From Mimachlamys varia (Eukaryota > Mollusca > Bivalvia > Pectinida > Pectinidae), in NCBI GenBank assembly GCA_947623455.1, contig OX392527.1:30248201-30312200 (forward strand): 64,000 nucleotides of DNA. Direction: 5' to 3'. A program made the position numbers and the translations under genes. Every line of letters starts with the position of its first letter. The first letter of the stretch is position 1. Shown here piece after piece: positions 1 to 10,915 of this stretch. Below the pieces are notes generated by a model that worked only from the letters and a program-made list of their open reading frames with translations, had not been told where the DNA came from and made no database searches.

Positions 1-221
1 TCCTTAATAGTTTCTACTGACATGGCATTTCGTTGCTTTCGCGACAATTCTATGTCCGAATGCTGATCAACAGGTCCGACGACGCCATGTTGTTTCTGTC
101 CAAAACTTTGTCCCTTCGCTAAACTTTTTTCAAAGTTATCATGCAAATATAAAATAATCGAAAATACTAAAATAAACAGACATATCGCGATTTTTATACC
201 TTTCCGAAGCGAACACCTCAT
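1..221 (-). CDS. First coding exon of a type II membrane protein (partial)
   Basis: On the minus strand an ATG at 221 opens a frame that stays open for 73 codons to the window edge. The product starts MRCSLRKG, a short basic cytoplasmic stub, followed by a hydrophobic run (about residues 9-26, IKIAICLFILVFSIILYL) and then a polar stem rich in Lys, Gln and Ser. This is the layout of a Golgi or ER type II signal-anchor protein such as a glycosyltransferase or sulfotransferase, but the catalytic part is outside the window, so the family cannot be named. It is transcribed away from STX8, with 259 bp between the two start codons. The start was chosen because it immediately precedes the basic-hydrophobic anchor. 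Exonic status is inferred from open frame and composition. Confidence 0.6.
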   Translation of the reverse strand, partial: MRCSLRKGIKIAICLFILVFSIILYLHDNFEKSLAKGQSFGQKQHGVVGPVDQHSDIELSRKQRNAMSVETIK

Positions 222-480
222 AACGTTTGGGCCTAAATAGTGTCTTTCCCAACATCTGTGATCGAGAGTGCTTACATACCGATACACACACTGTCTCCTC
301 TGTTCACCGTTTGTGAGTAAACGAAATAAAACTTTTCACACGGTGGTTTTCTAAAAATAGACCCACATTGTGATAGGAGGTCATGTGAGGTCAAGGGTGA
401 AAGTTTCAATTACCGGAAGTTTTTAGATTTCCTGATCATGCGCAAAACACAATCAATAGACAACATCCGTACATCACAAG
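222..480. promoter_or_regulatory. Divergent promoter between gene 1 and STX8
   Basis: This 259-bp interval separates two start codons pointing away from each other, so it must hold both promoters or their 5' UTRs. No TATA box is placed convincingly. The STX8 start lies in CAAGATGGC, which matches the YY1 core often found over start codons of TATA-less genes. A GTCATGTGA sequence near 380-388 resembles the E-box/M-box bound by MITF/TFE factors, and an AGGTCAAGG half-site follows it. These are motif matches only. Confidence 0.45.
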
Positions 481-497
481 ATGGCAAGTGACACTTG
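481..497 (+). CDS. STX8: STX8 exon 1
   Basis: Encodes MASDT plus two bases of the Trp-6 codon, with donor TTG|GTAAGG. The next exon supplies the G that makes TGG. The start is supported by alignment with the family's conserved D-x-W near residue 6. Confidence 0.9.
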
Positions 498-3400
498 GTA
501 AGGTTTTAAGAAAATCGTTTTTCGGTTATATTGGTTGACTCAGAGTAAAAATGTTTAAGAGTCTGTTGTTTATAATATCACAGATATAAACTAACTTATA
601 TATGATGCCATAACTATAACTGGGCAAACCACAATCTGTTGTAGAGGCGGGCAGCACACTACATTCTGAGATAGCTCAAGATGACACCCCAACATCACAA
701 CACCTCCCCCACCCCATCCCCACCATCGCATCACCCCCCCCCCCCCCCTTTCACCTCAGCATCACAACACCTCTCCAGCCCCAACCATCACAACAACAAA
801 AATAAATAAACACTGAGTATAACCACTAAAAACCAGTAGATTATTGTAGACCGATTTAGCCTTTTTAGGCCGAACTCGCTGCTCATTATGATTAAGCATA
901 CTGCTCTTAATTTTCTAGGTACTTGCTTTGCTTGTTTGTTTGAGTAGTTATACGCCCACTTTACCTCCGCATAGTTTGGTATACGACACACAAAGAAACA
1001 ATAGCTACGAAAGTGATTAGAATGGGTGATGTATGAATTAAACATAAGGAAAGGGTGACCAGGGATGTACATCCTTGGAGTGACAGAGGAGAGAGAGAAG
1101 GAATCGGTCTTCATTCCTTACTCTATGTACGACTTCAACAACCATATTAAGAATATTAACTGTGTTCTAGCTGTCTCTGTAATAACAAGCCAAGTTGCGG
1201 GTGCGGCTCAAACTTGCCCTATACAACACAAATTTATTATACACTACATGATCAGATGGAGACCTTAACTTCCTAACTTTGTTAGGACAAAGCAAGATAC
1301 ACCCATGTCCAGAGATTAAACATATTTGCAACTGGAAATAGCTCGAGTTTCCTCTGGCCTTAAAACCATTTGGTGTGTCAGGCCAGAGCACACTGCTATA
1401 CCAGTATATGAAAATGAGGAATTTGCCAGACACCAAACGGTATCGAGGGGGAGACACAGCTGCTTTTTGTTGTCCTGATCATCACTTCAAAACTAACAGT
1501 CACCAGACTGTGTCAGTTAATTAATTCCAAATTCTGCAGTGGACACCAGTCTACACCAGACATCTGTCAGTCAAAATGTTTTAAGTCGGGTGTCAATGCC
1601 AGATCGAGGAAACTCAGACTAGGGAAGTCAAGAGCATTCCCATCCAGACAAATGAGGAAAAAAAGGAAAAGGCAATGAGACCAAACTGGGATTTAAACCT
1701 AAGATACACATAGATTTCCAGGTTTTCAGTATACAACTGTTTCTAAATAATATGTGTAGCACCAGCTAACATAGATTTTTAGGTTGTCAATATTTTGTGT
1801 AACACAGATAGATTTCCAAGTTATCATTCTATGAAGTCTGTATACATGTGTTAATATTAGCAAGAGTAACAGAGGTCAACAAAGGTTTCCTTGTTGTCAC
1901 TACATCTGTTTATTACTATTCTTTGTGTCGTAGATAAATATAGTCATTCAGGTTTAATTGTCAACTCTATCAATTTAATCTGTATGAGTTACTAACCAAG
2001 ATTAACATTGATGTTTTTAGGTTGCCGGAGTATGACAGCTGTGCCAGGCTTGGACAAGACCTGATGGTGAAAATCAATGAAAGAAATAAACACAACCGAA
2101 CAAGTTCAACATACACCAAGGTATCATCTGAGTCTCATCACTGTTATAAATATGTAATGTTTGCTCAGTAATATTTTTGGTAGAGCATTTAGATAGTAAA
2201 CTTGTAAGAGTTGATCAGTTTTTTAAAAATTACGTAATTGAAGTATCAAGTAGTGATACAGACACAAAATTAACTTGTCCCTTGATTAATGTTTATTGTC
2301 TATATTAAGCACTCCAGTATGGTACAGAATGAGAAACCATTACTAATAAGGTAATGTCATTAAGGTTTGATCATTTATCACATTGTAGTGTTCATTATAT
2401 AAATGGGGGTAAAAGAAGTGTTATATCAAGGAACAGTAAAATGTTTAAAATGAGAAGAAAATGCCATATTAAATAATAAACCTGTATATTTCTTATTCTT
2501 TACCTCCAACGAAAAAGAGACATATTGTTTTAACATGTACCCGTAATGATATGACTACCATAATTCTCTATTATGGCTGATAGGAAATTGACCCTATTTG
2601 ATGGTAGGGATTCAAAAACTTAAAAATGCAAACTCATTGACCATAACTTCAAAACCGTTAAAATCCCCACCCTAAATCTATATTATATAGTAAATACAGC
2701 TGCTGGACATATATATATAGAGAGATGGATGCAGTCATGATATTACCGGTAGAGTTAATCCAAGGGGTGCCCTCAACATCCCATAATAAAACTTTTCCTG
2801 TCCTTAGAGTGATGCAAGCACTAATTAGTGGGCCTCTTGTACTTCAAAATGAGGTCTCACCAGGGCCCAATTGTTAACACCTTAAGAGAAATCTTAATGA
2901 AACTTCGAGTACACTTATCTCTAAGGTTCTTTGTAGTGTACTGTAATAGTTATGTCCCAAGCTGTGGTCTTTAAAGCTTTGGTTCTGTGACCTTCACCTC
3001 TAGGTCTAGATGAAAAACATGTGTTCATACCTATAACAAGGGACAGTGCATAAACCCCCTTTATTATATGAATTTCAGAAATAGAGTTGTATTGGCTAAT
3101 TTGAAATCAATATTGAGCCAAGTGTGTATATTATGAGCCACATCAACATTCAAAAGTGATCATTGTGACTACAGTTGTCCAAAAAGTCTGTTGAAATTAT
3201 CTTATCTAACTTCTTGTTACACTTCCATCACATTTTTATTGTCCAGCTAAGCTTCACAGTAATTAAATGAGCATACTTTTGATCATCTTAGTCAAAAGTC
3301 AAAGCTCAGTGTAATCAGAACTGCCATAACTATGAATTGCTTGCACTTGCATCACATTCAGGTGAAGTGCCATGCAGTGTAAGTAGTTCACATGCTATGC

Positions 3401-6400
3401 AATATTCAATTTAGCTAAGAAAGGGAAACAGGTCTTTTTTACCAAAAAAGGAATACATAGGTGTAATGTGTTATTTTGTGTTTCCAGTTATCTGCTCAGA
3501 TACGGGTGTCTATGAAGCAGTTCTCCAATGACCTCAACAAGCTGAAGCAGCAACTGATCCGTGCCTCGTCCTCCTATCATATGTATCCTTTATATACATA
3601 CAAATACAAGTATTATACAGTTAAAGTATGGGGTTGAGGGATATAGCAAGTTTCTTGTTTCCCGAGACCAGGTCAGTAAATCATTACTCTGGTTTAGGGA
3701 AACCAGAAACTTGCTATATCCATCAACCCCATACCTTAACAGTTTTGATATACCGATACAAACAAGGATAGTCCTAAAAGCACATTCATCAAGTTCAGAG
3801 AATTATGTCAAAGCCATTATTTATATAAACAAGATAAAGTGTTGTCTGCATATAGGTGGTGTGTTCAGTGACAAGCTCCACCCATTTGTCACGCCGATAA
3901 CAAATCAGTGAGCAAGCTCGGCAACAAGCTCCGCCCACCTCTCGCCTGATTGGCTCGGCAGGAACACATGTGGGCTGGTGTGTTTTAGCTTGGTAGGTGT
4001 GCTTTAGTTCACAGACTAAAACACAGACCTAAAAAACAGCTAAGCGAAGTTGAGACAAAAGTGGTGATATAACCGATTTAACCAGTTAACTCTTATATAA
4101 AAGTAAATAAAGTAGAGGTATATTAAACATAAATATGTATCCTTTATATACAAATATACACACATATGTATCCTTTATATACCAATTTACAAACATATGT
4201 GGGTATCAAAAGTTCATATGAGCTTGTATTTTGACCAAAAAACAACATTATTTAGTTGTTCACATTTCTAATGGCAGGGGACATTTCTTTGATAACATAC
4301 AGTAAAACTCCATTATATCGTCACCCGTTATACCGCCAAACCCGCTTATTGCCATGAATTTATTCAGAACGGATTTCCATCCACGTTAATGCACCCGTTT
4401 TACTGCCAAACTCGCCTATCGCCATCCGCCATAATATTTCCAGAACAAATGGTTAAAATAACACTATCATGACCTCTTTAATATCGCCAAATTGAGGTCA
4501 GAAGGACGCGTTGAGATGTTATTGTTATGTGACTGACTGCCGACTGACAGGTGACCGCGTGTACACATGGAATCAATGAACCATGGCTATTCCTTTGTTG
4601 TCTTTCTACTGGTAAGTTTCGGAAGTTATGATGAAAACAATATTATGAAACCATTCAAATTCGTGGAAAAAACATCCCTCTTTTCATCATCATCAAAGGC
4701 CGACTCGATGCCGGCTTTTTGCATCCAAGTTCGTGTTGGTGAAGGAAATCTCCAAGAGTATTTTTATCAGCCAATCAAATTACACAGAATTACATGTTGA
4801 GAAGTTGTCATCATTTCCATATTAGACTCGCAGCAAAACGGGGACATTCCCATATTTGTTTTCGGACGGTAGGCCTATATGCCGCGATAGCAGTCAGAGC
4901 GATAGGTCTGCATCACGGAATATGCCACGATAGCAAGATAAGGGATAAATGTATATTTATATACAATTCGATGCAATAATGTGATATGAATTAATTTTTT
5001 TTTGAAAACAATTTCTGAAGTTAATTTTGATCTTCAAAGTTTACAGTTGTTATTGAAACACTTGTTATAAGGTTTGGATGGCAAACTCGGGTTTGAATGT
5101 CGAACCTGATATACCGCCAAACTCGTTATATCGCCAAAATCGCTGAGAACAGAAGGTGGCGATATAATGAGGTTTTACTGTAGTTGTAATCTTCAGGTCT
5201 ATCCATAGTATTTTATCAATGATTTACTGAATGTGGACATTTATGGTTGATGTGACCTTGACCTGATAAGTACTCAGAGAGAAGTGGAGCGTCGCCAAAT
5301 GATGACCGATAACTTAACAACGAAGGAGAAACAGATAGAACAAGCCTTCCGTAACGAAGGTGGAGATTCAAGGTAAGAAACAGATAGAACAAGCCTTCCG
5401 TAACAAAGGTGGAGATTCAAGGTAAGAAACAGATAGAACAAGCCTTTTGTAACGAAGGTGGAGATTCAAGGTAAGAAACAGATAGAACAAGCCTTCCGTA
5501 ACGAAGGTGGAGATTCAAGGTAAGAAACAGATAGAACAAGCCGCCCGTAACCAAGGTGGTGATTCAAGGTAAGAAACAGATAGAACAAGCCTTCCGTAAC
5601 AAAGGTGGAGATTCAAGGTAAGAAACAGATAGAACAAGTCTTCCGTAACCAAGGTGGAGATTCAAGGTAAGAAACAGATAGAACAAGCCTTCCGTAACGA
5701 AGGTGGAGATTCAAGGTAAGAAACAGATAGAACAAGCCGTCCGTAACCAAGGTGGTGATTCAAGGTAAGAAACAGATAGAACAAGCCTTCCGTAACCAAG
5801 GTGGAGATTCAAGGTAAGAAACAGATAGAACAAGTCTTCCGTAACCAAGGTGGAGATTCAAGGTAAGAAACAGATAGAACAAGCCTTACGTAACTAAGGT
5901 GGAGATTCAAAGTAAGAAACAGATAGAACAAGCCTTCCGTAACTAAGGTGGAGATTCAAGGTAAGAAACAGATAGAACAAGCCTTCTGTAACCAAGGTGG
6001 AGATTCAAGGTAAGAAACAGATAGAACAAGCCTTCTGTAACTAAGGTGGGGATTCTAGGTAAGAAACAGATAGAACAAGCCTTCCGTAACCAAGGTGGAG
6101 ATTCAAGGTATTTTGTGATTCTATTTGTAGGCATACCAGTATGGTAGTACGGTATATGTGACAAAAAGTACTTAGTGGATTGAAAATCTGAAGTTTCTTT
6201 TATCAGAAGTAACAGTAGAGATATAATGTTTTTGATAATCAGTATCATAAATCTAAATGTAAAGAGACTATTCTCTGACTTGATTTCTGATGTGTTTCAA
6301 TTTTTGTGCTGTAAAGAACTACCATAAAAAACTTTCCATCATTGTAACTATTTTTACACATTTAATCATGTTTCAGTGTGGTATATGGGGCATGTCTTCT

Positions 6401-9400
6401 GTTGTAAATTGTTCTTTGTTTAACCAGCTTGTGTGATAAATGGTATCACATTATATATTTATGTACGAGTCATTAAAAGCATTTAACAATATTCACATTT
6501 GTGCAAAATTAATAATATGAAGTCTTACTGGAGCGCATTTCTGTTTTGTAGCCATTACAAGAAAGATAGGATAGATGGAGTTACTTCCCCTGACATTGGT
6601 ACACTGTTACTAAAACATTGTATTCTGTATTTACTCTGAAAGGAATATAATACTGGATTGTCTGAGACGACCTCTTATTATCAAAACCACTTCTTTATTG
6701 TTAAAAAAAAATATTTCGTACAATATACATTGTTATGACCAAATATATACTAAATCTTAGATAATTATAGATCTTCGAGATCTAAAATAACCCTTTGAAT
6801 ACATTTCCTCAAACTAACTCTTTATGTATTATCTGAAGACAAGTAATCAAGTATACATTACCCCCAATAAGACTATTAGCAGGTTGTAATTATGGTTGGT
6901 GTGTCCAGGTATTCACTGATGGGGTCAGCAGGGGACACGTTTGGAAGCAGTGATCCGTGGGGGATGAGGGACGATCCAGAGGAGTACCGAGACATGTCCA
7001 ACAACGACCTCCGCAGTCAGCAACAGCAGGTCATTCATGGTAGGCCAGTACTTTATTGTAGGTAGATGGTCATACCCGTTCACCTTCCCTCATAACGAGG
7101 GGGACTCCCTCATTTTGACCAAAATTTACCAATCTCCCTCATCCAAGTCCAAAATCACTCAAAATCTACATCCTGTGATCAAATGATCTCCTAGTTACGA
7201 CAGAGTATGTGTATAATGACCATAACAGATGTGTCTGGATCAAATGAATAGTTATATTGATACATAAAATAATGGGAAATACAAATTGAGCAATGCAGTT
7301 TCATTTGCATTTTGTGCACTTTCTCCCTAATTGGAAATATGGAATGAGGGAGATCTCCCTCATTGGAGGTTTCAGAGGTTAACACCTATGTAAATAGTTC
7401 ATATAAGACATATCTAACTAAACAATGGCCTGTCATGGTAACATACAGGCTCACAAGGGAAACTAAAAATAGATAAAATTTGTTTCAGACTTGCAAGGAA
7501 AATTAAAAATAGATAAAAGTCGATTCACAGACTTGCATGGAAAACTAAAAATAGATAAAAGTTGTTTCAGACTTGCAAGGAAAATTAAAAATAGATAATA
7601 GTCGTCTTTCAGACCGGAGGGGGTAAGCTGGAAAAAAAGAAAGTTGTCTTGCAGGCTCCCATGGGAAAACTAAAAAAAGATACCGGGTAAAAGGATAGGG
7701 GGTTAAATGCATCAGATGAGTTATCAGGTATATAAAAAACAGATGTCTATTCGGGCCAACCATGTAGTTACATTTGAGCAAAGGACAGGTGTTCAAACTT
7801 ATTCAGTTGGAATAATAATATAAAACATATCTGTTACACTGGAATTTTAAAACAAATAATCTACATTATAATGCTGCTATTCCAAACCCAAAAAGTGTAC
7901 CTAGAATACTCATATATACCTAACTGTTAGATCTAACACAAAAGGAAATTTTATCACTACACACGCAGGTGATACTATATAAGGGGGTTGCTATCAGAAC
8001 GCGATGATACCCGTATAAAGCTAGAAATGCTTGATAAAGCTTTCACACATTAGTTATCTCCCTTTAGGTATTTTTGAGATACATGTACAAAAACTTCCTT
8101 ACAAAACAGCAGAAGCCCAGAAACTTGGTATTAAGTGTCATTTTAATGTAGGTGACCCTCAGTTTTAAATGAATATCAAAAGTTCATCAAACAGTAAAAA
8201 TATATCACTTTCATGTCACTTTTCAAACTAAGGTATCTCATCAAGACCCTCAGGCTTCAACAGATGATCTTGGCAAATATGCTTAACATTCCAGATAGTA
8301 AAATAAATCCCCTTGTCAAATACTTTTTTATGTAGGGGAAGACATTCATTATTGATAGCATTGTGGTATCTAATCAAGTAGATGTCAAGTGTACTATACC
8401 ATATAACAAATCCCAAAACATGGCAAAAATGTAGTACTCTTTCAAACAGGCATGACATTTATTCTGGAGAGTGCTATCACAGGAAGATGGGTCTACCAGA
8501 ATAGATAAGAAATGTATCAACTGTATGACCTCAATTTCTACCTTGATTATTGATACGTGTTTCACCCTGATTATTGATGCATGTTTCACCTTGATTTTTC
8601 ATTTCACAAAAATTTTATTAAATAATATTCAATCGGATTTGGCAACAGGCAAAAGCCTTTACAAGCCCTCTCCTTACAGAAGGACATATGAATTTTACAT
8701 TTCACTTTGATTATTGATACATGTTTCACCTTGATTATTGATACGTGTTTCACCTTGATTATTGATACGTGTTTCACCTTGATTATTGATACATGTTTCA
8801 CCTTGATTATTGATACATGTTTCACCTTGATTATTGATACATTGTTTCACCTTGATTATTGATACATGTTTCACCTTGATTATTGATACATTGTTTCACC
8901 TTGATTATTGATACATGTTTCACCTTGATTATTGATACATTGTTTCACCTTGATTATTGATACATTGTTTTACCTTGATTATTGATACATTGTTTTACCT
9001 TGATTATTGATACATTGTTTTACCTTGATTATTGATACATGTTTCACCTTGATTATTGATACATGTTTCACCTTGATTATTGATATGTGTTTCACCTTGA
9101 TTATTGATACATTGTTTCACCTTGATTATTGATACATTGTTTCACCTTGATTATTGATACATTGTTTCACCTTGATTATTGATACATGTTTCACCTTGAT
9201 TATTGATACATTGTTTCACCTTGATTATTGATACATTGTTTTACCTTGATTATTGATACATTGTTTTACCTTGATTATTGATACATTGTTTTACCTTGAT
9301 TATTGATACATGTTTCACCTTGATTATTGATACATGTTTCACCTTGATTATTGATATGTGTTTCACCTTGATTATTGATACATTGTTTCACCTTGATTAT

Positions 9401-10915
9401 TGATACATTGTTTTACCTTGATTATTGATACGTGTTTCACCTTGATTATTGATACATGTTTCACCTTGATTATTGATACATGTTTCACCTTGATTATTGA
9501 TACATTGTTTTACCTTGATTATTGATACGTGTTTCACCTTGATTATTGATACATGTTTCACCTTGATTATTGATACATGTTTCACCTTGATTATTGATAC
9601 ATTGTTTCACCTTGATTATTGATACGTGTTTCACCTTGATTATTGATACATTGTTTCACCTTGATTATTGATACGTGTTTCACCTTGATTATTGATACGT
9701 GTTTCACCTTGATTATTGATACGTGTTTCAGAGCAGGACAGAGGGTTGGACGCCCTATCCAGTGTTCTGTCGCGACAGAAACAGATGGCAGTTGACATTG
9801 GAGATGAGGTGGACAGTCAGAATGGTCAGTATATACACAGTGTTTTCATTTAAAGCTGGTTGCCGGCAAAAGTAGCCTGCTGTTCCCAAAATTTGAACCA
9901 GCTATTTTGTCAGAATTTTATAATGTCAACATTACGCCGTGTAAAAATCAACTGGCTATTCTTTAAAAGTCGACCAATTACTGCGAAACTTAGCGAGATA
10001 ACTGATACATACTGTTGTTGTCGACTTTCTTATGTAGTTTTGTAGGAATACAGATTTTATATCATTCTCTCTTTCATGTCTTTTATTAAGGTGTGGAAGT
10101 TGAGATATAAAACAGGTTTAAAATGTCATGGATAAGGTTATTGATAACCGGGTCACGGTTTTTCGTCCAAGCAAATGGTTAACTTGCAAACTGTTGACAA
10201 CTGTAGTATTAGAATAACTGTGACCATATGAAGAGAATCTTTCTCTGGTTATACTGTGAGATAGATTGTTGTAGCCTCAAGATATTGAGATATACTTCTG
10301 TTGTTCCTCAACAGCTTAGCTTCTGTAAAGTGACCTCATGCAATATCATTCATAAGCATATACCAAACTTGCTTGGATTAGTGAACGGTATAGATGTGAT
10401 AAATTTATCAAATAGGATGGATTCTGATGGTGAGTATGATACAATACCAAGGGTAAATTCATAGTTTATTGAAATCCATGTGTAATTAATTAGAATTCAC
10501 CAAATCTTGAATTACAATTTCAATCTGTAGGCCAATGTCCTAGTCAAAGTGTAAATTTATAACATGTACCTTAATTTTATGTTTCATAGCCTTACTAGAT
10601 GACATCACTAACCATACAGACCGAACAGGAGAGCGATTAAAGAGAGAGACAAAGCACATCAAGATAGTAGATAGGAAATCCAACGCGTGTTGTAAGTATA
10701 CTCCACATACAAATGTCAGGTTGATCCAGTATTGTATCCAGACAAATGTAATGAAGTTAAACACAGTATTATTTAGCGTTTGACATTTTGACTTGTATTA
10801 ATTGTACTGCTGGTGACTTGTCTTTCCCTCTGTTGTAGGTTACTGGGTTGTCATTGTGCTGCTGTTCGTTGCCATTATAGTTGTGGCTGTTATACCACAT
10901 AATGGGAAGGGTTGA
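481..10915 (+). CDS. STX8: Syntaxin-8 (Qc-SNARE), complete eight-exon gene
   Basis: Coding exons are 481-497, 2021-2120, 3488-3582, 5271-5372, 6909-7039, 9732-9824, 10590-10691 and 10839-10915. They join to 717 nt, encoding 238 residues (human syntaxin-8 has 236). Syntaxin-8 is the Qc-SNARE of the late-endosomal complex with syntaxin-7, VTI1B and VAMP8, driving fusion between late endosomes and lysosomes. The product starts MASDTWLPEYDS, matching the family's MAPDPWFSTYDS. An N-terminal helical region is followed by an RQQQQ-like linker (SQQQQVIHEQD) and the SNARE motif at about 149-212, including GLDALSSVLSRQKQM and the zero-layer Gln at about 178 in DSQN. A 17-residue anchor (about 216-232) and a short luminal tail ending HNGKG complete it. 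All splice phases are compatible. Introns 3, 4 and 5 and the 3' end carry arrays built on the adjoining splice sites. Confidence 0.96.
498..2020 (+). other. STX8 intron 1
   Basis: A 1.5-kb intron with a pyrimidine-rich ATCACAACACC stretch and a run of 15 C at 734-748. Short open frames on both strands show no codon bias or recognisable motif. Nothing else is recognised. Confidence 0.7.
2021..2120 (+). CDS. STX8: STX8 exon 2
   Basis: Acceptor TTTTTAG|G and donor CAAG|GTATCA. Encodes residues 6-39, including LPEYDSCARLGQDLMVKI and NERNKHNR, equivalent to the first N-terminal helix of syntaxin-8. Confidence 0.93.
2121..3487 (+). other. STX8 intron 2
   Basis: A 1.37-kb AT-rich intron. I see no tandem array, transposon end or open frame worth calling. 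Confidence 0.7.
3488..3582 (+). CDS. STX8: STX8 exon 3
   Basis: Acceptor TTTCCAG|TTA. Encodes LSAQIRVSMKQFSNDLNK and on to SSSYH, ending in phase 2 with AT|GTATCC. Joined to exon 4 it gives YHITQREVERRQ, matching human HQITQLEGDRRQ, which fixes both splice sites. The AT|GTATCCTTTATATAC boundary sequence recurs twice near 4135-4180 inside the intron. Confidence 0.92.
3621..3740. repeat. Foldback (hairpin) sequence in STX8 intron 3
   Basis: Two arms of about 40 bp are inverted around a short loop: the left arm begins TTAAAGTATGGGGTTGAGGG, and the right arm ends with the near-exact complement CAACCCCATACCTTAA. It lies in a roughly 530-bp segment separating two copies of the exon-3 donor sequence, so it may belong to an inserted element. 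No target duplication is assigned. Confidence 0.75.
4130..4190 (+). repeat. Two intronic copies of the STX8 exon-3 donor sequence
   Basis: ATATGTATCCTTTATATAC, the sequence spanning the exon-3 donor at 3580-3598, occurs twice more here. All copies keep the GTATCC donor core. Confidence 0.75.
4300..5180. mobile_element. Non-autonomous TA-inserting TIR element, 881 bp
   Basis: The ends are inverted repeats: left CAGTAAAACTCCATTATATC and right GATATAATGAGGTTTTACTG, flanked on both sides by TA (4298-4299 and 5181-5182). The TA duplication and CAGTAAAAC ends point to the Tc1/mariner-pogo-Tigger group. Subterminal variants of TACCGCCAAACTCG recur near both ends. The only internal open frame of note (77 codons at 4567-4800) shows no transposase or DDE motif, so the copy is non-autonomous. 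It sits in STX8 intron 3. Confidence 0.85.
5271..5372 (+). CDS. STX8: STX8 exon 4
   Basis: Acceptor GATAAG|T and donor TTCAAG|GTAAGA (strong consensus). Encodes ITQREVERRQMMTDNLTTKE, then KQIEQAFRNEGGDSR, corresponding to human DRRQNLLDDLVTREKLLLASFKNEG. The last ~50 bases and the donor are repeated about 16 times downstream. Confidence 0.93.
5323..6111 (+). repeat. 49-bp array copied from the 3' end and donor of STX8 exon 4
   Basis: About 16 head-to-tail units of 49 bp. The first unit is coding sequence of exon 4 (KQIEQAFRNEGGDSR); every later unit reproduces it with AAG|GTAAG at the end and a few substitutions (CCTTCC/CCGCCC/CCTTTT, CGAAGG/CCAAGG). 49 is not a multiple of three, and reading past the first donor meets TAA at once, so the extra copies cannot extend the protein. 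Each copy is a potential decoy 5' splice site. Confidence 0.95.
6112..6908 (+). other. Remainder of STX8 intron 4
   Basis: AT-rich single-copy-looking intron. Nothing recognisable besides the terminal acceptor. Confidence 0.65.
6909..7039 (+). CDS. STX8: STX8 exon 5
   Basis: Acceptor TGTCCAG|G and donor CATG|GTAGGC. Encodes R-YSLMGSAGDTFGSSDPWGM and on through EEYRDMSNNDLRSQQQQVIH. The NDLRSQQQQ segment matches the DEIRQQQQKII linker preceding the SNARE motif of human syntaxin-8. Confidence 0.95.
7040..8535 (+). other. STX8 intron 5, proximal part
   Basis: Contains a short region around 7085-7390 rich in CTCCCTCAT and its complement, a degenerate array at 7447-7690, and otherwise featureless AT-rich sequence. 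Confidence 0.55.
7447..7690 (+). repeat. Degenerate ~44-bp tandem repeat
   Basis: Five or so copies of a unit around ACTTGCAAGGAAAATTAAAA and ATAGATAAAAGT, increasingly diverged to the right. No coding content. Confidence 0.7.
8536..9731 (+). repeat. 24/25-bp array abutting the STX8 exon 6 acceptor
   Basis: About 45 units of CTTGATTATTGATAC followed by ATGTTTCAC or the one-base-longer ATTGTTTCAC. A roughly 100-bp interruption lies at 8603-8700. The final unit ends TTTCAG, the exon 6 acceptor, where all others have TTTCAC or TTTTAC. I found no AG dinucleotide from about 8700 to 9730. Each unit carries a TTGAT branch-site-like core and a T-rich tract. Frames open through the array code only for repeat peptides. 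Confidence 0.95.
9732..9824 (+). CDS. STX8: STX8 exon 6
   Basis: Encodes EQDRGLDALSSVLSRQKQMA and on through DEVDSQN, the N-terminal half of the SNARE motif, near-identical to human EQDAGLDALSSIISRQKQMG. Donor AATG|GTCAGT. Confidence 0.97.
9825..10589 (+). other. STX8 intron 6
   Basis: A 765-bp intron. A 78-codon open frame at 10228 shows no recognisable motif. Nothing else seen. Confidence 0.65.
10590..10691 (+). CDS. STX8: STX8 exon 7
   Basis: Acceptor TTTCATAG|CC and donor GTGTT|GTAAGT. Encodes ALLDDITNHTDRTGERLK and on through VDRKSNAC, the C-terminal half of the SNARE motif; VDRKSNAC matches human VDRKSASC. Confidence 0.97.
10839..10915 (+). CDS. STX8: STX8 exon 8, membrane anchor and stop
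   Basis: Acceptor TGTTGTAG|GT. Encodes YWVVIVLLFVAIIVVAVIP then HNGKG and TGA at 10913-10915. The hydrophobic run is the tail anchor. A GTATGT donor at 10931 lies 15 nt after the stop and could join a non-coding 3' exon. Confidence 0.96.

Noticed and set aside
4567..4800. 77-codon frame with a hydrophobic start, resembling a secreted peptide
   Set aside because: It lies inside the 881-bp TIR element and lacks any supporting splice or promoter signals.
8536..9731. CRISPR-like regular repeats
   Set aside because: Units are contiguous with no unique spacers, and the window is clearly eukaryotic; the same applies to the other arrays.
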